A DNA stretch of 64,000 bases, from assembly GCA_035578155.1 (NCBI GenBank), contig JAPWDM010000035.1, positions 1,985,001-2,049,000 of the forward strand, given 5' to 3'. Position 1 is the stretch's first letter, and each line of letters opens with the position of its first letter. The translations under genes were made by a program, and so were the position numbers. This DNA comes from Brachynemurus nebulosus (lineage: Eukaryota; Arthropoda; Insecta; Neuroptera; Myrmeleontidae). The notes beneath the pieces were generated by a model. The model worked only from the letters and a program-made list of their open reading frames with translations. It did not search any database and had not been told where the DNA came from. This document shows positions 12,160 to 20,011 of the stretch, in pieces.

Positions 12160-12177
12160 GTATCCGAAAAAGGATAC
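12160..12177. other. Hairpin 3' of the 118-codon gene (left arm)
   Basis: GTATCC-GAAAAA-GGATAC is a perfect 6-bp stem with a 6-nt loop, about 49 nt after the stop codon of the 118-codon gene. It is mirrored at 16593-16610. A role in 3'-end formation is possible but unproven. Confidence 0.4.
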
Positions 12178-12225
12178 TAATAGCTATTGCTAGTTGACCA
12201 TCAAATTACAAACTGTTAATAATAT

Positions 12226-12582
12226 TTAGCACATTGGGCCGTACCATGTTCTTTTCACTTTAAGACCTAGTGATTTAAGGAATGCTAAATTTTCGGGTGA
12301 AATGTGTTGTCGCTTAAAAGTTTTACGTTTAATGATCTTAGGTTTCGAAAGTCCTTTGCTAGGTTGTTTAGCGTTGGACTGCTCTGAATTGTAAATTATC
12401 ATGGTTCGAAATGCAATTGTTTTACCACGAAATTGTTTTTTCAGCGAAAGTGATGTTAACTCTTTGACAACCACCGGTAAATTGACAATATTTTGTGTAA
12501 GTTTAACTAATTTATACGCTTTAACCATGATAATGTGTGTGAGCCCTTTAACCATGATAAGGTGTACGAGCTCTTTAACCAT
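12226..12582 (-). CDS. Small basic protein, 118 codons (left arm)
   Basis: Mirror copy of the gene at 16188-16544, differing in the fourth-last residue (Gly here, Ala there). The function is not recognised. The first 27 residues arise from a 27-bp unit repeated three times, each beginning with ATG (residues 1, 10 and 19), so translation may start at any of the three; a later ATG is residue 61. The C-terminal third is rich in Lys/Arg and ends with ISPENLAFLKSLGLKV (residues 94-109). I recall this type of motif from small uncharacterised insect proteins linked to mobile elements. No signal peptide or membrane segment is seen. The start abuts the AP-1 array, which separates it from the divergent 200-aa gene. 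Confidence 0.6.
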   Translation of the reverse strand: MVKELVHLIMVKGLTHIIMVKAYKLVKLTQNIVNLPVVVKELTSLSLKKQFRGKTIAFRTMIIYNSEQSNAKQPSKGLSKPKIIKRKTFKRQHISPENLAFLKSLGLKVKRTWYGPMC

Positions 12583-12594
12583 GATAAGGTGTAT

Positions 12595-13365
12595 GAGTCA
12601 CTCCGGGGGCAAAATGAGTCACTCCGGGAGCAAAATGAGTCACTCCGGGAGCAAAATGAGTCACTCCGGGAGCAAAATGAGTCACTCCGGGAGCAAAATG
12701 AGTCACTCCGGGAGTAATATGAGTCATTCCGGGAGCAAAATGAGTCACTCCGGGAGCAAAATAAGTCACTCCGGGAACAAAATTAGTCACTCCGGGAGCA
12801 AGTAGAGTAACTCCGGGAGCAAAATAAGTGACTCCGGGGGCAAAATGAGTTTTTCCGGGAGCAAAAAGAGTCACTCCGGGAGCAAAAGAGTCACTCCGGG
12901 AGCAAAATGAGTCACTCCGGGAGCAAAATGAGTCTCTCCGGGAGCAATATGAGTCACTCCGGGAGCAAAATGAGTCACTCCGGGTGCATGTGAGTCACTC
13001 CGGGAGTAATATGAGTCATTCCGGGAGCAAAATGAGTCACTTCGGGGGCAAAATGAGTCACTCCGGGAGCAAAATGAGTCACTCCGGGAGCAAAATGAGT
13101 CACTCCGGGAGCGAAATGAGTCACTCCGGGAGCATGTGAGTAACTCCGGGAGCCAAATGAGTCACTCCGGGAGCGAAATGAGTCACTCCGGGAGCGAAAT
13201 GAGTCACTCCGGGAGCGAAATGAGTCACCCGTTGGAGTCAAATGAGTCACTCCGGGAGCAATATGAGTCACTCCGGGAGCCAAATGAGTCACTCCGGGAG
13301 CGAAATGAGTCACTCCGGGAGCAAAATGAGTCACCCGTTGGAGTCAAATGAGTAGCCCGGTGAAG
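12595..13365 (+). repeat. 21-bp tandem array with AP-1 sites (left)
   Basis: About 36 head-to-tail units of a 21-bp sequence with core TGAGTCACTCCGGGAGC, each unit followed by AAAA/T. TGAGTCA is the consensus AP-1 (TRE) site; CTCCGGGAG is a near-palindrome. The period equals two helical turns, so sites face the same side of the helix. Variant units (CATGTGAGT; CCGTTGGAGTCAAA) occur in the same order in the right-hand array, so the array diversified before the arms duplicated. Because 21 is a multiple of 3, several frames stay open through it; these are artefacts. It lies between two divergent genes, as a shared enhancer would. Confidence 0.9.
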
Positions 13366-13378
13366 CAAATGAGCTAAG

Positions 13379-13410
13379 TATATATACGAAATTGTCTGAA
13401 CCGGAATCAA
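13379..13410 (+). promoter_or_regulatory. TATA promoter of the 200-aa gene
   Basis: TATATATAC starts at 13379, and a TCA initiator-like triplet has its A at 13409, 30 bp downstream. This sits just one base before the first ATG (13410). If transcription starts there, translation would more likely use the second ATG at 13425. Confidence 0.5.
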
Positions 13411-14012
13411 TGGAGTGGGATAAAATGGATGTTTCAATTGGTGAATTTTTCGAACGTGAACCAATGCTACTGAACGAACTGACTTTGGAAACATTTCTTC
13501 AAATCTACAAGTGGATCAGTTTGAATGTGTTGAAAAGTTATGGTGCGAAAATCATACAACGCGCCTGGATTTGGTTACCATCCTATTATCGAGCCATGTT
13601 TCAAGAATGTGAACCATGTTTTGAACATTATAATCGACCCTGGCAACAAGATCATATTGATGGACCACCTGGTTTGAAAATTCGCTGTGAAATGTGCAAG
13701 AATGGTGTGAAAATGGAGGAAAACTTTCAACCGCCCGTTGGTGAACCATTGACATTTGCAACACGGATATCACACGTTGAAGACATATTTCTGACTCATC
13801 CTTATTTGTATACAAAAGTCAGAAATTTCGATATGTTATTATACTTAACAAAACAACTATTGAAATATGATATTTGGGTGCAACATCTGTATGCATATAT
13901 GATACCCGAATATGCACAACGAATTTGTCAAGTATGGGATCAGTTACCTGAAAACATGAAACAATTACGTTCGGGTGTTATTGAATATATAAACAAATCA
14001 TACAATTTTTAA
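13410..14012 (+). CDS. Unrecognised 200-aa protein with two CxxC pairs
   Basis: I do not recognise this protein. The first ATG is 13410; an in-frame extension upstream has no ATG. A second ATG at 13425 (MDVSIGEFF) may be the true start given the promoter position. Visible features: an acidic N-terminus; an aromatic-rich stretch YGAKIIQRAWIWLPSYYR (residues 44-61); CEPC (67-70) and CEMC (93-96), 22 residues apart, which could bind one zinc ion; and a mainly helical C-terminal half rich in Tyr/Leu (VRNFDMLLYLTKQLLKYDIW). No signal peptide or membrane span. It is unique to the centre of the palindrome and converges on the zinc-finger gene. Downstream is AATAAA at 14147-14152. The frame is uninterrupted and has protein-like composition, so it is probably functional or recently so. 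Confidence 0.75.
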   Translation: MEWDKMDVSIGEFFEREPMLLNELTLETFLQIYKWISLNVLKSYGAKIIQRAWIWLPSYYRAMFQECEPCFEHYNRPWQQDHIDGPPGLKIRCEMCKNGVKMEENFQPPVGEPLTFATRISHVEDIFLTHPYLYTKVRNFDMLLYLTKQLLKYDIWVQHLYAYMIPEYAQRICQVWDQLPENMKQLRSGVIEYINKSYNF

Positions 14013-14322
14013 TATTTATTTATTGTAAAAAATAATTCATATACATTTATTGTAAAAAAATATTTCATATACAAAACATTTATTGTAAAAAATATTACAT
14101 ATACAATTATTGTGAAAATATTTTGTATTCATACTTATATTTTAAAAATAAAGAACAATAATTATTTACATATATGTGTTATTTATTTGGAAAAAAAAGC
14201 CTTTTTATCTTACAGGGTTAAAAAATATAAAAATAAAATATACAAATCAATGAGGGATAACTGCTGCTTCTTATACGGTTATGTTTTTCAAAATTCAGTA
14301 AATTCTTAGTGTGGATAATCAA
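14013..14322. repeat. Convergent intergenic region with short tandem repeat
   Basis: At 14018-14125 four degenerate copies of ATTTATTGTAAAAAATA separated by TCATATACA (about 27-33 bp spacing). Poly(A) signals for both genes fall here: AATAAA at 14147-14152 on plus and at 14187-14182 on minus, so the two 3' ends probably overlap. Confidence 0.6.
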
Positions 14323-15345
14323 TTAAGCATCATCATCATCATTATCATCATCATAATCGCTAGCATCTTCTTTATCAGTTTCATCCAGATAATCACCTAG
14401 TGGCTCAATAACATCAGCCTTTTGAAGTTCGCGAAGTATAGAGAATATTTCCCGACCAACAGTAGTTTCTTTTAAAGCATTTAACTCTTTGATTAAATCT
14501 TCTCGATCGTAAACGTTAAACAACAACATATTTTTATTTTCCTCTAAACTTCGAATAATATTGAGTATTTTTTCACCAGTCTCTGAAGTCTCGTATAAAC
14601 GTTGTAAGTCATCTATTAAAGTATTAGGATTATGCCAGTATTTTATTTTTTTCGATTGTATGTTAACATTTCTAGACTCTCTCAAGTTGTCTTGCTTAAA
14701 ATGCTTAGCTAAGGTCCCGTTTTCAACATTTTCATTTGAAGCTATATGACGTTTTAGGCTTATTGGTTTAACCGAATTGACAATTTTCGCTTTATTTTCC
14801 GAGTCAACGCTTCGAACCTCTTTTAACATTATAATATCTAAAGCAGTTCCTAAAAGTTTAGTTAGTTGTGAAGAGGAGTTTGTTTCATTGCAATTGTTAT
14901 TAATTGGTGTTAAGTGATTTACTTGCTTACTTTCATTAGACCAACTATCTTTCTCGTTTTCAGATTGACGACGGTTTTCTCCTTTTTTCAAAGAGTTAAA
15001 TTTGGTTTGAATGGCTTCAGTTGCAGCAGCTATCCTTTTTTGGTCAAACGGATTCAAGATTGCGTCAGAGTAATCAATATCATGCTGTAGTTGAGATGTA
15101 TTTTCATCAATATTTTTTGCTTCAACACTATAAGCATCATCATTATAATCAAATCTAGATATAGAGATATCATCAGGTGTTTTATTATTAGCATCATATG
15201 GTATGAATTTGCTTGATGAGTTATCATTCTTTCCAATCATACCATCATTAATATTGCTTAACGAATTATGTTGAGCATTTAAGTGTCTAGAAAGATTAGA
15301 CTTTCGCGTAAATGCTTTACCACAAAAATCACAATTATACATCAT
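14323..15345 (-). CDS. C2H2 zinc-finger protein with acidic tail, 340 aa
   Basis: Starts with tandem ATG codons (15345 and 15342). A single classical C2H2 finger occupies residues 5-26 (CDFCGKAFTRKSNLSRHLNAQ, then H26: C5, C8, H21, H26), so DNA or protein binding is likely. A long low-complexity Asn/Ser/Asp linker follows. Two related helical segments appear at 242-270 (LIDDLQRLYETSETGEKI...) and 283-310 (LIKELNALKETTVGREI...), an internal duplication. The last 25 residues are strongly acidic (DYDDDNDDDDA), like an activation or histone-mimic tail. The promoter has TATA at 15418-15411 and CAGT at 15387-15384. No host orthologue is recognised. Zinc-finger proteins of this form are common in mobile and viral elements of arthropods, so a regulator of the element is a reasonable inference. 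Confidence 0.8.
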   Translation of the reverse strand: MMYNCDFCGKAFTRKSNLSRHLNAQHNSLSNINDGMIGKNDNSSSKFIPYDANNKTPDDISISRFDYNDDAYSVEAKNIDENTSQLQHDIDYSDAILNPFDQKRIAAATEAIQTKFNSLKKGENRRQSENEKDSWSNESKQVNHLTPINNNCNETNSSSQLTKLLGTALDIIMLKEVRSVDSENKAKIVNSVKPISLKRHIASNENVENGTLAKHFKQDNLRESRNVNIQSKKIKYWHNPNTLIDDLQRLYETSETGEKILNIIRSLEENKNMLLFNVYDREDLIKELNALKETTVGREIFSILRELQKADVIEPLGDYLDETDKEDASDYDDDNDDDDA

Positions 15346-15383
15346 TCAGCGGGAGGTCTTAAGCGTTCGCTAGTAAATGAATA

Positions 15384-15418
15384 ACTGTTCAAAGATTTAT
15401 TGCTTCTCTACTTATATA
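15384..15418 (-). promoter_or_regulatory. TATA/CAGT core promoter of zinc-finger gene
   Basis: On the minus strand TATATAAG begins at 15418 and CAGT has its A at 15386, 32 bp downstream, leaving a 41-nt leader before the ATG. The array with AP-1 sites begins directly upstream (15430 onward). Confidence 0.65.
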
Positions 15419-15429
15419 TACTTTGCTTC

Positions 15430-16180
15430 ACCGGGCTACTCATTTGACTCCAACGGGTGATTCATTTTGCTCCCGGAGTGACTCATTTCGCTCCCGGAGT
15501 GACTCATTTGGCTCCCGGAGTGACTCATATTGCTCCCGGAGTCACTCATTTGACTCTAACGGGTGACTCATTTCGCTCCCGGAGTGACTCATTTCGCTCC
15601 CGGAGTGACTCATTTCGCTCCCGGAGTGACTCATTTGGCTCCCGGAGTTACTCACATGCTCCCGGAGTGACTCATTTCGCTCCCGGAGTGACTCATTTTG
15701 CTCCCGGAGTGACTCATTTTGCTCCCGGAGTGACTCATTTTGCCCCCGAAGTGACTCATTTTGCTCCCGGAATGACTCATATTACTCCCGGAGTGACTCA
15801 CATGCACCCGGAGTGACTCATTTTGCTCCCGGAGTGACTCATATTGCTCCCGGAGAGACTCATTTTGCTCCCGGAGTGACTCATTTTGCTCCCGGAGTGA
15901 CTCTTTTGCTCCCGGAGTGACTCTTTTTGCTCCCGGAAAAACTCATTTTGCCCCCGGAGTCACTTATTTTGCTCCCGGAGTTACTCTACTTGCTCCCGGA
16001 GTGACTAATTTTGTTCCCGGAGTGACTTATTTTGCTCCTGGAGTGACTCATTTTGCTCCCGGAATGACTCATATTACTCCCGGAGTGACTCATTTTGCTC
16101 CCGGAGTGACTCATTTTGCTCCCGGAGTGACTCATTTTGCTCCCGGAGTGACTCATTTTGCCCCCGGAGTGACTCATACA
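15430..16180 (-). repeat. 21-bp tandem array with AP-1 sites (right)
   Basis: About 35 units, one fewer than the left array, in inverted orientation. Unit core on the minus strand is TGAGTCACTCCGGGAGC. It separates the zinc-finger gene (leftward) from the 118-codon gene (rightward). Unit variants match those of the left array in order. Confidence 0.9.
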
Positions 16181-16187
16181 CCTTATC

Positions 16188-16544
16188 ATGGTTAAAGAGC
16201 TCGTACACCTTATCATGGTTAAAGGGCTCACACACATTATCATGGTTAAAGCGTATAAATTAGTTAAACTTACACAAAATATTGTCAATTTACCGGTGGT
16301 TGTCAAAGAGTTAACATCACTTTCGCTGAAAAAACAATTTCGTGGTAAAACAATTGCATTTCGAACCATGATAATTTACAATTCAGAGCAGTCCAACGCT
16401 AAACAACCTAGCAAAGGACTTTCGAAACCTAAGATCATTAAACGTAAAACTTTTAAGCGACAACACATTTCACCCGAAAATTTAGCATTCCTTAAATCAC
16501 TAGGTCTTAAAGTGAAAAGAACATGGTACGCACCAATGTGCTAA
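16188..16544 (+). CDS. Small basic protein, 118 codons (right arm)
   Basis: Function not recognised. Three ATG codons in frame at 16188, 16215 and 16242 begin three copies of a 27-bp unit (MVKELVHLI, MVKGLTHII, MVKAYKL...), so the start region was tandemly expanded. A further ATG at 16368 (residue 61, context AACCATGA) follows a TATAAAT at 16253 and would give a 58-residue basic protein. The C-terminal motif ISPENLAFLKSLGLKV and the tail RTWYAPMC are preceded by a Lys/Arg-rich stretch (KPKIIKRKTFKRQH). The frame is intact in both arms, with a Gly/Ala difference near the end. The AP-1 array ends 8 bp upstream. A 6-bp hairpin lies 49 nt after the stop. Confidence 0.6.
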   Translation: MVKELVHLIMVKGLTHIIMVKAYKLVKLTQNIVNLPVVVKELTSLSLKKQFRGKTIAFRTMIIYNSEQSNAKQPSKGLSKPKIIKRKTFKRQHISPENLAFLKSLGLKVKRTWYAPMC

Positions 16545-16592
16545 ATATTATTAACAGTTTGTAATTTGATGGTCAACTAGCAATAGCTATTA

Positions 16593-16610
16593 GTATCCTT
16601 TTTCGGATAC
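16593..16610. other. Hairpin 3' of the 118-codon gene (right arm)
   Basis: GTATCC-TTTTTC-GGATAC, the mirror of 12160-12177. It is retained unchanged in both arms. Confidence 0.4.
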
Positions 16611-16651
16611 ATCCCACAAATTAACTATCCTCACCAATTTTAATTATTTTA

Positions 16652-16684
16652 TATAAAGTTGTGGATTGTGTGAGTAAATTCAGT
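16652..16684 (+). promoter_or_regulatory. TATA/TCAGT core promoter of right exonuclease-like gene
   Basis: TATAAA at 16652-16657 and the arthropod initiator TCAGT at 16680-16684, 30 bp apart (T of TATA to A of TCAGT). The ATG follows 22 nt later in a good context (AAAAATGG). Confidence 0.75.
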
Positions 16685-16703
16685 TCTACGGCGGCGATAA
16701 AAA

Positions 16704-17178
16704 ATGGCGTTTCTTGACATACAAGGCTATCAAGGAGCTAACAGCCAATTTTATTTTAATGAAGTTGGTATCGTTGCGGAAAATTCGGATGAAATATTAC
16801 ATCTTATATTCGACGCACCGTTTGATTTCAACGAGTTGCCGAAGAAATATGAACGGGTTGCTGCACGTTGGCTTTGCCGAAATTGGCATGGGATACCTTG
16901 GTCATATGGATTTATTCCGTACAAAAAACTTCATTCCATATTGAAACCTATATTAAAGAAGTTTCAAGGGCGGTGAAAAGAAGAAATGGATTTCAAATTT
17001 GTTTGATGGTACCGAAAACCAGCCGTGGATTTTGAATTTGGAAGAAATATTTGATGTACCGAAGATTTCCAATCTGCGAGATGAATATTATTCAAGACGC
17101 TGTATGATCCATTCAGATAAAATTTGCTCATTAGAAAACTGTATTCTTTTAAAAAAATTTTATATGGAAAATAAATAG
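16704..17178 (+). pseudogene. Exonuclease-like gene, frameshifted (right arm)
   Basis: ATG at 16704 follows a complete core promoter. Frame one runs to a stop at 16976; homology to an expected single protein continues from 16963 in the next frame to TAG at 17176-17178. The N-terminal LDIQG, the middle WLCRNWHGIPW and the later KGGEKKKW plus C-x2-H-x5-C pattern together suggest a small RNase H-fold or DEDD-type exonuclease-like protein of about 157 residues. This is recognition by eye, not by search. The AATAAA (17170-17175) overlaps the stop codon, a compact, virus-like arrangement. The same break exists in the left arm, so it predates the inverted duplication or was copied by conversion. A programmed +1 shift at AAG-TTT-C cannot be excluded but looks unlikely. 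Confidence 0.7.
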
Positions 17179-18319
17179 ATTTTTAGTAATATATACATTT
17201 AAGCAATTTAATTTTTTGTATACATATTCTATAAATAAAATTTAAAAAAAAAAAGAAAAATATGTGCGTTTTATTTTATTATTACCCTGAATTCCCCTAT
17301 TTTTTACAGAAAAAGTTTCTTTCGTTAACCAATAAGAGTATTAACAAAAATCTTATGAAATTTATTATTCTAATTGAAAAGCATATTTCATGATACACCC
17401 TGTATACTAAAATATTTATTAAAAATACTAAATATACACCAGTTATATATACATGATATTATATATATGTTAATGATTGATAAAGTATCAAATTCAAAAT
17501 GTTCTAGTCTATAAAAATTTTGATTTTACAGACTTAAAAATTTAGTAAAACTCAATGCTGTTATCATTTTTATATTAAGCGACGTGTTTATAGTAATTTA
17601 AAACCAAAAATTGAACTTTTATTCTGTTTAAAAATGTTAAATACAATACTATTATACCCTAATATAAATATGTATCAGTATTAAAATGATATACATTGAT
17701 TTTGCTGATTAAACAAATTTTTTGCAATATTTATAAATTATTTTATAATTAGATTTAATACTTATTCATAAATGGCTATACAATTCGTTTACTAGCATTC
17801 ATAAAAATTAAAATTATATACAAATTTTCTTTCTTATTCTCAATATACAGAGTGTATACATAAAATATTTTTAATATATAGAGTCTATACATATGTACAT
17901 ACTGAATTATTTCAGATAATTTTCGTTTGATATAGAAACAGTTTTGTGCTACAGTCAAATTCAAAAGTGTTGTGCACCATAAGAAGTAATATTTTTTGTA
18001 ACTTGTTAAAATTTCAAGAATTTTTGTTAGTTAACTAAAAAATTGGTCACTGTAGGTTAAATGTTAAAGTATTAAAACTGATAAAAATAATTTCTTGCTT
18101 GAGGCCTACAATGGGTGATATTTTTTACTAAACAATTTTTTAACTCATTAATATTCCATGACGTCATCTTTCTTATACCAAAAAAACTCCATATATGAGT
18201 CATATGATCATAATTCAGCTAAAATAAACATTTAATTATTAGTTGTTTGTTTATTTTAAAACTGATAAAAATTCCTGGAATTTTCCAAGGTTAAATATAC
18301 CAAAAATCCCCATAAGGTA
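17179..18319. other. AT-rich non-coding part of right arm
   Basis: Mirror of 10452-11591; no gene seen. Confidence 0.6.
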
Positions 18320-19284
18320 CAGTTAACACTCGATTTCCGGCAGTACAGTAGCGGTCAGAAATCTGGACCCCGGAGTCTGGTTTTAAAATCTAGCGCTTGG
18401 TACAGTGCCCCGCAAAATTTAGCGGCCACCCCTTGGGTTAGGGTATTCCCCACATTTTTGACTTGGTAATGTACCTTTCGTTTAAAATGACGCAATTAAG
18501 GCAAGCGCGTGTTGGGGTCAAGGTTTGCACGTACAGTACGCTTCAACAAGTGATCGGACACCTTTTTGGTCAGGGGGGCCCGCACTTTTGACACGGTAGT
18601 GTACCAAAAATTTAAGTACAGTACGGCGTCAAAAGTTTGGGGTCACCCCTTTATGTTAGGGTATTCCCCACATTTTTTAACGTAATAGTTCGTTTAAGAT
18701 GACGTAATTAAGGCAAGCGCGTGTTGGGGTCAAGGTTTGCACGTACAGTACGTTTCAAAAAGTGATCGGATACCTTTTTGACCAGGGGGGTCCACACTTT
18801 TGACACGGTAGTGTACCAAAAATTTAAGTACAGTACGGTGTCAAAAGTTTGGGGCCACCCCCGAATTAGGGTATTCCCCATATTTTTGATGCGGTAGTGT
18901 ACCCCATCTATCAAATTGTAACCTAAAATTCAGTCTGCGCATGCGTCGTGTACTTAAATTCAGTCTGCGCATGCGTTAGGTTTGCATTCAAAAACTATGG
19001 CGGGTAATGGGTTAACACAAAACTAAATTGTGACGAAAATAGTGATGATGCATAATGGGTTAAGATAAATTAATTTGGTTGCTGGTGATGACTCATGTGT
19101 TTGGAATTTCAAGGCCAACAGTATGAGCGAGTGTTGGGGTCAAATGTCAACAACAAATTTTAAATACATGTACTCTGTACGTGCCGGGTCAAAGGTCAAT
19201 TCATACACTAGGTACAGTAGGACCCCAAACTACACGGTTCTTAACATCGTCAAAAAAGTAGTCCGGATAATTGAGGTTTTACTG
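18320..19284 (-). mobile_element. pogo/Tigger-like non-autonomous repeat (right arm copy)
   Basis: Mirror of 9487-10451, with the same ~212-bp internal tandem duplication. Its end lies 36 bp inside the palindrome boundary. Confidence 0.7.
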
Positions 19285-19320
19285 TGTCACAGAATCGGCC
19301 TAGCCTATCTACTAATATTC

Positions 19321-19654
19321 TTGACACCTGATCCAAAATTTATTGATTTCTGTCAAAATTTATGAGTTTTTGCGATAAAAAATATCATTCATTCAACGTT
19401 GACAACCATTCTAAATTACGAATTACGTAAAAGCTAAATATTTTAATTATGGATAACGTTATCAATCGGTCATTTTTACCACAATTAAATTGTAGGCTCT
19501 GATTTGGAGTTTGTGTCATCCCTGTTCCTGCACACATTTAAAACTTTGAAGAAACTACCAACATAAATTGCTGTATACGTATAAATAAATATATTTAATA
19601 ACATAATTAAAAGTTTCATTCAAACTGCATTATCATACGTAAACCACCATGTCT
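19321..19654. other. Non-coding flank of the palindromic element
   Basis: AT-rich; nothing recognised. It shows no similarity to the opposite flank ending at 9450 and no target duplication. Confidence 0.5.
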
Positions 19655-19770
19655 AATTTTAATTTCAAATATTATCGAGTGCTTGTGAGACACTACTACA
19701 TATGACAAACTTTCGTTTGCATTTCAACACACGCAGTATTGATATGTTCACTAATCGTTCAGCTAAACTG
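19655..19770 (+). repeat. 116-bp direct repeat, copy 1
   Basis: Matches 20012-20127 with three or four differences (for example CTACATATG against CTACGTATG). Both copies begin AATTTTAATTTCAAATATTA and end CAGCTAAACTG. Confidence 0.9.
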
Positions 19771-19819
19771 AAACTTTAAGCACTCGATTTCTTTGGTATA
19801 GTATGACCAAAAACCACAT

Positions 19820-19930
19820 GTAAATTAAAAATCACAAAGTAATTGAAAAAATTATCCGGATCGGCCGAGAATCGAACCCAGGATCTTCTGGTAACTAGCC
19901 AGACGTGCTAACGTCTACACCAACGATCCC
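19820..19930 (-). mobile_element. tRNA-derived SINE with intact tRNA-like head
   Basis: On the minus strand bases 19929-19858 form a 72-nt tRNA-like unit: acceptor GGATCG/CGATCC, an A-box-like TTGGTGTAGACGTTAGC, an anticodon stem TCTGG/CCAGA with loop CTAGTTA (anticodon position AGT), and a T arm with the B box GGTTCGATTC. It is followed by a tail, TTTGTGATTTTTAATTTAC, that recurs in the second copy at 20127-20181. The shared tail marks it as a SINE rather than a plain tRNA gene. It could be transcribed by RNA polymerase III. Confidence 0.7.
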
Positions 19931-20011
19931 ATGCTCGGTAAGCGGCCGAGCCGGACACCCATTCAATCACCTATGTGTATTAGTACTCTCTCTGATTCGA
20001 GAAACAGTTAC

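Larger units (their letters stand above)
9451..13388 (+). repeat. Left arm of the large palindrome
   Basis: Inverted copy of 15411-19320. The outer boundary is sharp: after GAATATTAGTAGATAGGC at 9451 the mirrored bases stop matching. The inner boundary is near 13388, where GTATATATAC is still shared; the left arm has about 8 extra bases (GAGCTAAG) just before it. Differences between arms are few: one 21-bp unit, a 1-bp indel between about 10995 and 11592, and scattered substitutions such as Gly to Ala in the 118-codon gene. Confidence 0.92.
9451..19320. mobile_element. 9.87 kb palindromic virus-like element
   Basis: Two inverted arms of about 3.9 kb, nearly identical base for base, flank a unique 2.0 kb centre. 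Mirror coordinates add up to 28770-28771 in the outer arm and 28791 inside the repeat array, because the left array has exactly one extra 21-bp unit. Each arm carries the same gene order: pogo-like repeat, exonuclease-like pseudogene, 118-codon gene, AP-1 array. The centre carries two convergent genes. Three of the promoter regions show a TATA box about 30 bp before a CAGT or TCA start. Outside 9451 and 19320 the flanks differ and no target duplication is evident. No integrase, polymerase or capsid gene is recognised. This may be a derivative of a DNA virus or a Polinton-like element, or a host locus duplicated in inverse orientation. Confidence 0.75.
15411..19320 (-). repeat. Right arm of the large palindrome
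   Basis: Inverted copy of 9451-13388 carrying the same genes in mirror order. It ends at 19320 (CTACTAATATTC), beyond which the sequence differs from the left flank. Confidence 0.92.

Noticed and set aside
12401..13351. Open frames of 60-134 codons through the 21-bp arrays (repeats MSHSGSK, ESLREQN, THFAPGV)
   Set aside because: The unit length is a multiple of 3, so several frames on both strands stay open. Codon use is just the unit, and no proper gene context exists. The ESLREQN heptad looks like a coiled coil but is an artefact.
12595..16180. CRISPR array
   Set aside because: Units are head to tail without spacers, and the sequence is eukaryotic.
9451..19320. Densovirus-like or bidnavirus genome
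   Set aside because: No NS1 helicase, capsid or DNA polymerase motif is visible; palindromic layout alone is not enough.
19858..19929. Functional tRNA-Thr gene
   Set aside because: The cloverleaf is plausible, but the shared tail with the deleted copy at 20127 indicates a SINE head, and several arm pairs are weak.
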